DNA of 33,348 nt from Multifurca ochricompacta (Eukaryota > Basidiomycota > Agaricomycetes > Russulales > Russulaceae): NCBI GenBank assembly GCA_022496185.1, contig WTXG01000347.1, positions 1 to 33,348 of the forward strand, in the 5' to 3' direction. The notes under the pieces were generated by a model that ran no database searches, was not told the origin of the DNA, and saw only the letters and a program-made list of their open reading frames with translations. Below, in pieces: positions 28,591 to 33,348 of this stretch; the first letter of the stretch is position 1, and each line of letters starts with the position of its first letter. Made by a program: the position numbers and the translations under genes.

Positions 28591-29700
28591 TCACAGAGTC
28601 ATTCCTCGCGCCAATTGTCGTAGGCACGGAGGCGGGAGAGGGCACGCCACTTCAGAGAAGGGCGTTCGTCCAGGTCGCGAAGGGACATTGTCGTGCAGGA
28701 ATGGGCAGCAGCCTTCGAGGAAGCCATCATGGCATGGTAAGTCTTGACCGCCGGAATCCACATGAACTTGAGGTGGGTCTGGGAAAGTCGACAGCAAAGT
28801 GGAGAGCGACCACTGGAAAAGCACGAAGTCGCCAGTGAACTTGCGTGGGTCGTGCGAGCGGAGGGAGAGGAGGAAGGAAGAGGAGGAGGCAGTCAGTACC
28901 ACAGACAGAGGAACCAAGGACTCACCCAGAAAATTGCAGAGCCAGCTCATGGTGCGAGCCAGCCCAAACAACTCCATGTCAGCCCTAGTGACTCCCAAGC
29001 CCCAACACCACTCCATGATCCACTCACCCCGTTGATCCATAAGGGTCGCTGCCGCGGCCCCCACTACCTTTTCGTCGCCACGGCCTGCGCTGGATAGGGA
29101 CACGGCGACATGTACGAGGATGACCGACGCACGCGGCTGGGAAAGATGCGCGGCGAGGGCATCCTTGCTGAGTTGAGGGCGGGTAACCCCATCGTAGGAG
29201 ACGTGGTCGCCCCACTCTGGGAGTTCCCAGGGGGCGAGTGCAAGCACATCCACTGGGCAGGCCAGTGGAGGGGTGCGCGCCGCCAGCATCGTAAGCGGTG
29301 TGGGTCGTGCTGGCTGCGTGGGTCGTCGAGGCCGAGACAAGGGGGCCCAAATGGCATCATCTGCTTCAGTGGAAAGGCGGATGGACGGTTGGGACCAGGG
29401 AGGGAGGGACGAGTAGCGGAGTGAAGTGGTGTCTGTGAGCTTCTGCATATAGTGAGTCATGGAGAGAAGGCGTACCAGTTCATGGGAGCCGTGTGGAAAG
29501 ACCCAGAGACCACTTTGACCATGTGGTTGGTGACTCCCTGTAGGAGCTTGATCAAGCCAGCAGCTTGTTTGGATCGGACCCAGAGCTGGGAGCCATAGGC
29601 GAGGACAGGGTGGCAAATGGCATTCAGAACAAGACGCCAGTTGGCCATGCGAACCGATCGGAGGGAAGCACGTGGACGGCAGCACTCAAGCGACTGTTAT
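28591..29700 (-). pseudogene. LINE (non-LTR retrotransposon) ORF2 remnant: end of RT and RNase H
   Basis: Minus-strand 29648-29457 reads RLVLNAICHPVLAYGSQLW...KLLQGVTNHMVKVVSGSFHTAP, the conserved region after the RT of fungal LINEs. After a frame change near 29457 it continues MTHYMQKLTDTTSLRYSSLP and then an RNase H-like stretch (VHVAVSLSSAGRGDEKVVGAAAATL; TRADMELFGLARTMSWL). The RNase H Glu is visible, but its first Asp position reads Ala (VAVS where DGS is usual), and the later one also looks lost. A 364-codon open frame covers most of this but is only partly in the ancestral frame. It is 5'-truncated and dead. The boundaries within the hAT are not resolved. Confidence 0.7.
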
Positions 29701-29910
29701 TCTGTGCTTCTGGCGCATTTCGGAAAACGGGCCCGGTCAGACCCGAGGAGATAAGATTGTGCGACTGTCCTGCATTTTCGGCATACAGTTCCACTTCCTT
29801 CACGCGCCCCTTTGCCTTGTACCCAGTACCTCTCATTCTAACCCACTTTTGTCATACGATAAGTATAAATAGTTACTGTGTGCATACATTGTACTAGTAA
29901 ATAATGCCAG
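29701..29910. other. Non-coding spacer 3' of the hAT transposase
   Basis: AT-rich sequence directly after the transposase stop, with AGTATAAATAG near 29862. Minus-strand LINE-like reading fades out here. I see no gene; on the minus strand it would serve as transposase 3' UTR. Confidence 0.4.
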
Positions 29911-32900
29911 TCAAATCAAATCCCAATCTTCCTCAAGCTCCTCCTCCTCTCCCTCAACCTCTGGGAGGATAGTTGCAGCTTTTACATCACTATTCTTGAC
30001 ATATCCCAGCTTGCTCCATTCCCCAACCATCATCAAAGCTCGAGTTGACTGAATTGAGAGGCGAGAGCGGAGGTGCGACAAAAGAATGCGGCCTGTGCTG
30101 AAAACGCGCTCAACATTCACAGATGTTGCTGAAATATGTGTATTAGTAGACTCAAAAACCCTTATAACAATTCCATTACTTACCTGGTATTGTGAGATAA
30201 TCCATTGCCATTCGAGAAAGCCGCGGGTACATGGGTTGATGCTCATACCACCAAGCAAGAACATCCTTTACATACTCAGGGTCTGTGCTGAGGAAGCGCT
30301 CCAACTCGTCTCGCAGATTTGAGGGTTTGGGTGCAGCAAGTGCAGGGAGATTGTCGAAGATGTTCCTTGAGGGCGATTCTGTGGGCTATGGATTCAATGT
30401 TAATGTTAATACTTGGATCACAATGTAAGATTATTAGTACTTACTTCTTCAAACATCTCTTTATCTTCGTCTACTGGAACAGCTTTGTAGGTGCCCTCAA
30501 ATCGGTCTCGAACAATTTTCAGTGATGTTTTGATCCACTCCTCTGTCCAGCCAGCATTTCTGAAATACTCTAGTTTATGTCGAGGGTGGAGAACTAGGGA
30601 AATGATTGACTGAACGTGTAATGTTGTAGCAATGCAAGTACATACCCATAGCAATCCTATAAACTTCAGAAAGATCAGTTTTGCTGTAGTACCGGTTAAG
30701 GGTTTTCTTTGCCATTGTGAGTGCAGCTTGAATAGACAAAGGATACTGTGGATTGAGTGCATTGGTGGCAAGGACCTCATCAATGCGGTCCATGGCAGGA
30801 ATGACCATCGCGAAGTTTGGAATGCCATCACGAGAGAAAAAGAGTGTTGCATCTTTGAAGATCTGGACAGAATGAGTAAAAGAATCAAACAAGGTATGAA
30901 AACTCACCTTTAGAACCTGGCACAGCTGACGAGCTATCTCCCATTCATTCGCGTCCATCTCGTACTGCCTCAGCTTCATCTCCCGATCACCAGTGATAAT
31001 GTCCAGTGCTTCAGAATATGTCACAGCAAAGTCTAGCATGTCATATGTCGAGTTCCATCGGGTGGACACGTCCCGGGGCATCATACGACAACTGAGATTG
31101 AGGTCTTTGAGAGTGGAAACCCATTTTGGGAGGATGAGCGTTGATGAGTTTTTTGATCGCGAACGCTATCTTGCGGATCTAGCATGGGTGCTTAGTCAGA
31201 GATCTACAGCATTAGCGCCAACTGGACGCACCTTCACCAACATTGTTCGCACTGGTTGTACATCACCATCAAGATCATCCAACTCCAGCTCCAACATCCC
31301 TTGGCGCTCATCCACCCATCCTTCACCATCGTCATCATCATCATCATCGTCATCATCATCACAACCATCTGCCTGGGTCAACAAGTCCTCAACATCAAGA
31401 TCTCCTGCTAGCGTGTGTAATGCGATCATTGCCTCATCAATGATCGCACCCTCTCGCGCATGTGGAACATCAAACTGTCGAATGACAGTCTTGGCAATCA
31501 GATTGATAATATGTGTGAAGCAACGTGTTCGACTTGCTGGGCCAGGGAATTGGGGGAGGAGGAACTTCAGCTCGTCAATCATTCTATCGTTATTGGTTGC
31601 ATTGTCACAAGTGATGCTTAGGATCTATGGAAATCTGTTAAGTTTATATTCCTCATCACTTGTTTGGATACTGACCTTATCAGAAATATCAAAGTCATCA
31701 AGAATCTTTGCAAATGCAGCAGCGAGGTTCAATCCCAAATGTGACATGGCCACCTCAACGAGATCGAGAAGCATGGCAACAGGGACACCATCCCGCTCAA
31801 AGTGGACTGTAACAGCAATATAAGCTTTGTGGTTAGGTGACGTCCATGCATCTAACGCAAAGTTCAAGGCGCCATCGTATTCCTGTAAAGCGTAAGTCAT
31901 CATTTTCAGCTCTGATATAGATATCATATTCACAGACTTGTTACCCACCTGTAGCATCGTTGCGATCCTCTGGCGACACCGAACGAAGACATTCTTGACA
32001 TCGCGGGACACAGTTTCGGGTGAAGGTATGTAGCATTCAGGCCTCCCAGTCTTCATCAGTGACTGAAACCCTCGATCCTTGACAATGTTAAAGGGTCGAA
32101 CGCTTTCTGAAACCCATCGAACGATCTCCGCGCTGCCACAGCCAAGAACAATCTCAGTATGGTCACAGATCTCTATTGATGGTGACATACCGTGATTCTG
32201 TCTTGGTATGTTGCCGATATGAGTAAGTTACTCTATTTAGGTTAGTCCTCTCAAAAACTGCAGTAATTGACCCATTCTTCAATGTAGCTTTTTCCACGGC
32301 CTCTCGTGCAGCGTGGACATCCTTTTTTTGATCTGCAGTTTCTATTATCTCTTTGCTCCAACAGATTTTGGCGTGGCGTCGCAAATTGCTTGTTGACTTT
32401 GCATCTCCTGTATCCAGGTAGCGTCGGACATGCCGGTAATACTGACCTTTCCCTTTGCAGTGCTTTGCATTACACTCAAAGACATGAACTCGACGGCCAT
32501 CAACGTGATCAACGTGGGGATATGGTTTGAAAAACGCATAGATTGGTGAGTTCCAATATTTCGAAAGTCTCTCTACACGCGTGTTAGAAAAGACAGTGAC
32601 ATTGTGCGGGAACTGACTGACTCAATTCATCTTTTGCAGACTCCTCAGGTTCGTCATCATCATCATCAATCACTATGACGCTAGGACCACTGGGATCGTT
32701 GTCGTCATCATCGCTTCCATCAGCTTCCTCTATTATTTGGCCTTGGACAGTATTATCTTCATCATCAATATCTTCAATGTCAACAGAGGCCTGCCGGCTT
32801 TCAAAAGTACCAGTACTTGTATCCTTAGTAGGGAGTGGTATTTGGCTTGTATTTGTCGATAAATGAGATAATTGTTTTGCCTTCTTATTCTTGGGTAGCA

Positions 32901-33000
32901 GTGGATCTGCGTTCTCTGTGACGCGCGTCGTCTGCTTTCGTTTGCGAGAACTTGAAGGACGTAAATTAGGAGCAGCTTTGCTAGAGCTAGAGGGAGACAT
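29911..33000 (-). CDS. hAT transposase, BED zinc finger, ten exons (one A-run ambiguity)
   Basis: Exons (minus): 33000-32622, 32572-32191, 32132-31949, 31882-31676, 31624-31232, 31178-30908, 30862-30646, 30593-30445, 30385-30184, 30128-29911. All introns are 45-66 nt with GT-AG ends. Features: basic patch RKRK (19-22); acidic N-terminus; BED finger C160-C165-H193-C197; RNase H-like core with D326 (LDAWTS) and D391 (TCDNATNN); CxxHxxNL motif; a poly-Asp insert; RDVSTRWNSTYDML; C-terminal dimerisation motif ATSVNVERVFSTGR with E801, the likely third catalytic acid. The summed exons are one base over a multiple of three, traced to an A6 run at 31149-31154. Using a cryptic acceptor (exon 6 from 31165) restores the frame. 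Length is about 863-866 aa, normal for the family. It excises and reinserts the element. Confidence 0.85.
31328..31363. repeat. CAT/CGT trinucleotide run in the transposase
   Basis: A (TCA)n-type microsatellite, CATCGTCATCATCATC..., read on the minus strand as eleven Asp codons in exon 5 (ADGCDDD...DGEGW). It is translated and in frame, so length variation would change protein length without frameshift. Confidence 0.85.
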
Positions 33001-33348
33001 TTTGAAACAATATGTGGAAATGCAGCCTGATAAATCTGGTTAAAACAACTACTTTGTTAGATACAGAAATATTGTCTTTAAATACTGTAAGGACTGTGCT
33101 GTGCTGTGATCATAAGGAATGTACTTAATCATAACTAATTATAATAAACGAGTGTAAGTATCATCCTGCACTGCCAACACCGGTCACCTCTAATCCGGTC
33201 CGGCTTAGTCTGATCCGTTACCGGCTCAGCACAAAATAGTGGGGTTGTTTTAAACCTGGACCTGGAAAAAAATATAGATGTCGGTTAGGAAATATAGATA
33301 AGATTCCATGTGTTGCTATAGATAGATGACAATGAAAAAGCCTGTAAG
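33001..33348 (-). other. Upstream region of the hAT transposase
   Basis: Non-coding sequence 5' of the transposase ATG (33000), presumably its promoter and leader. TATTGTCTTTAAATACTG near 33071 and the AT-rich tract to 33150 are unremarkable. A GC-richer patch with CCGGTCACC, CCGGTCCGGC and TTACCGGC (33180-33225) may be subterminal binding repeats of the missing right end. Confidence 0.4.

Larger units (their letters stand above)
27659..33348 (-). mobile_element. hAT DNA transposon H (one end inside the window)
   Basis: It starts TAGTGATTGGC at 27659, precisely where Gypsy D pol breaks off; the predicted 8-bp target duplication is GATAAATC (27651-27658). Subterminal repeats follow, then about 2 kb of non-coding and LINE-derived sequence, then a transposase on the minus strand. 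The transposase start is near the right of the window, so the missing terminus lies beyond 33348. No inverse of the left terminus is found up to that point. Confidence 0.85.

Noticed and set aside
28341..28838. Plus-strand open frame of 165 codons
   Set aside because: Shadow of the GC-rich LINE RNase H region on the other strand; no recognisable motif.

Overview
The window is a transposon graveyard from a filamentous fungus, most likely a basidiomycete (Agaricomycetes type). Pointers are spliceosomal introns of 45-66 nt with GTRNGY donors, CTAAC-like branch sites and YAG acceptors, chromodomain Ty3/Gypsy elements, a BED-finger hAT transposase, a LINE with a C-terminal RNase H, and decay dominated by CpG to TpG/CpA changes. 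I see no convincing host gene, rRNA, tRNA or CRISPR array.

Layout. 1-1599: 3' end of a Ty3/Gypsy element (E1; third ORF, polypurine tract, 3' LTR). 1600-3690: a large palindrome (659-bp arms, 220-bp spacer) built from Tc1/mariner-like MITEs and N-terminal Tc1 transposase fragments, with a 501-bp hAT-type MITE in its left arm. 3691-6891: 3' part of a Ty1/Copia element (copia1, +) with its 3' LTR. 6892-7397: unassigned. 7398-10376: 3' part of a second Copia element (copia2, -). 10377-10621: fragment of a Gypsy LTR (B'). 10622-16592: Gypsy A (+), heavily decayed. 16593-17189: unclassified LTR-like insertion X. 17190-24597: Gypsy C (-), with LTR, gag, pol, ORF3 and LTR. 24598-27658: Gypsy D (+), cut after the start of RT. 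27659-33348: hAT element H, whose right end is not in the window; it holds a ten-exon transposase and a decayed LINE piece.

From copia2 rightward the elements form a nest: copia2 > B' > A > X > C > D > hAT > LINE. Only the left half of each is in the window, and the amount of CpG decay falls from A to C to D in the same order. The missing right halves should lie beyond base 33348 in reverse order.

The Gypsy elements form one chromovirus lineage with these traits: a primer-binding site complementary to the predicted 5' end of its own transcript (Tf1-type self-priming), a gag/pol boundary in the -1 frame, a gag without a nearby AUG, and a separate third ORF after pol encoding a coiled-coil protein with tandem zinc knuckles. 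The most unusual signal is in the two Copia LTRs. Each has a 49-nt GT-AG intron just after the predicted transcription start, followed within about 20 nt by a second copy of the same sequence lacking exactly that intron.
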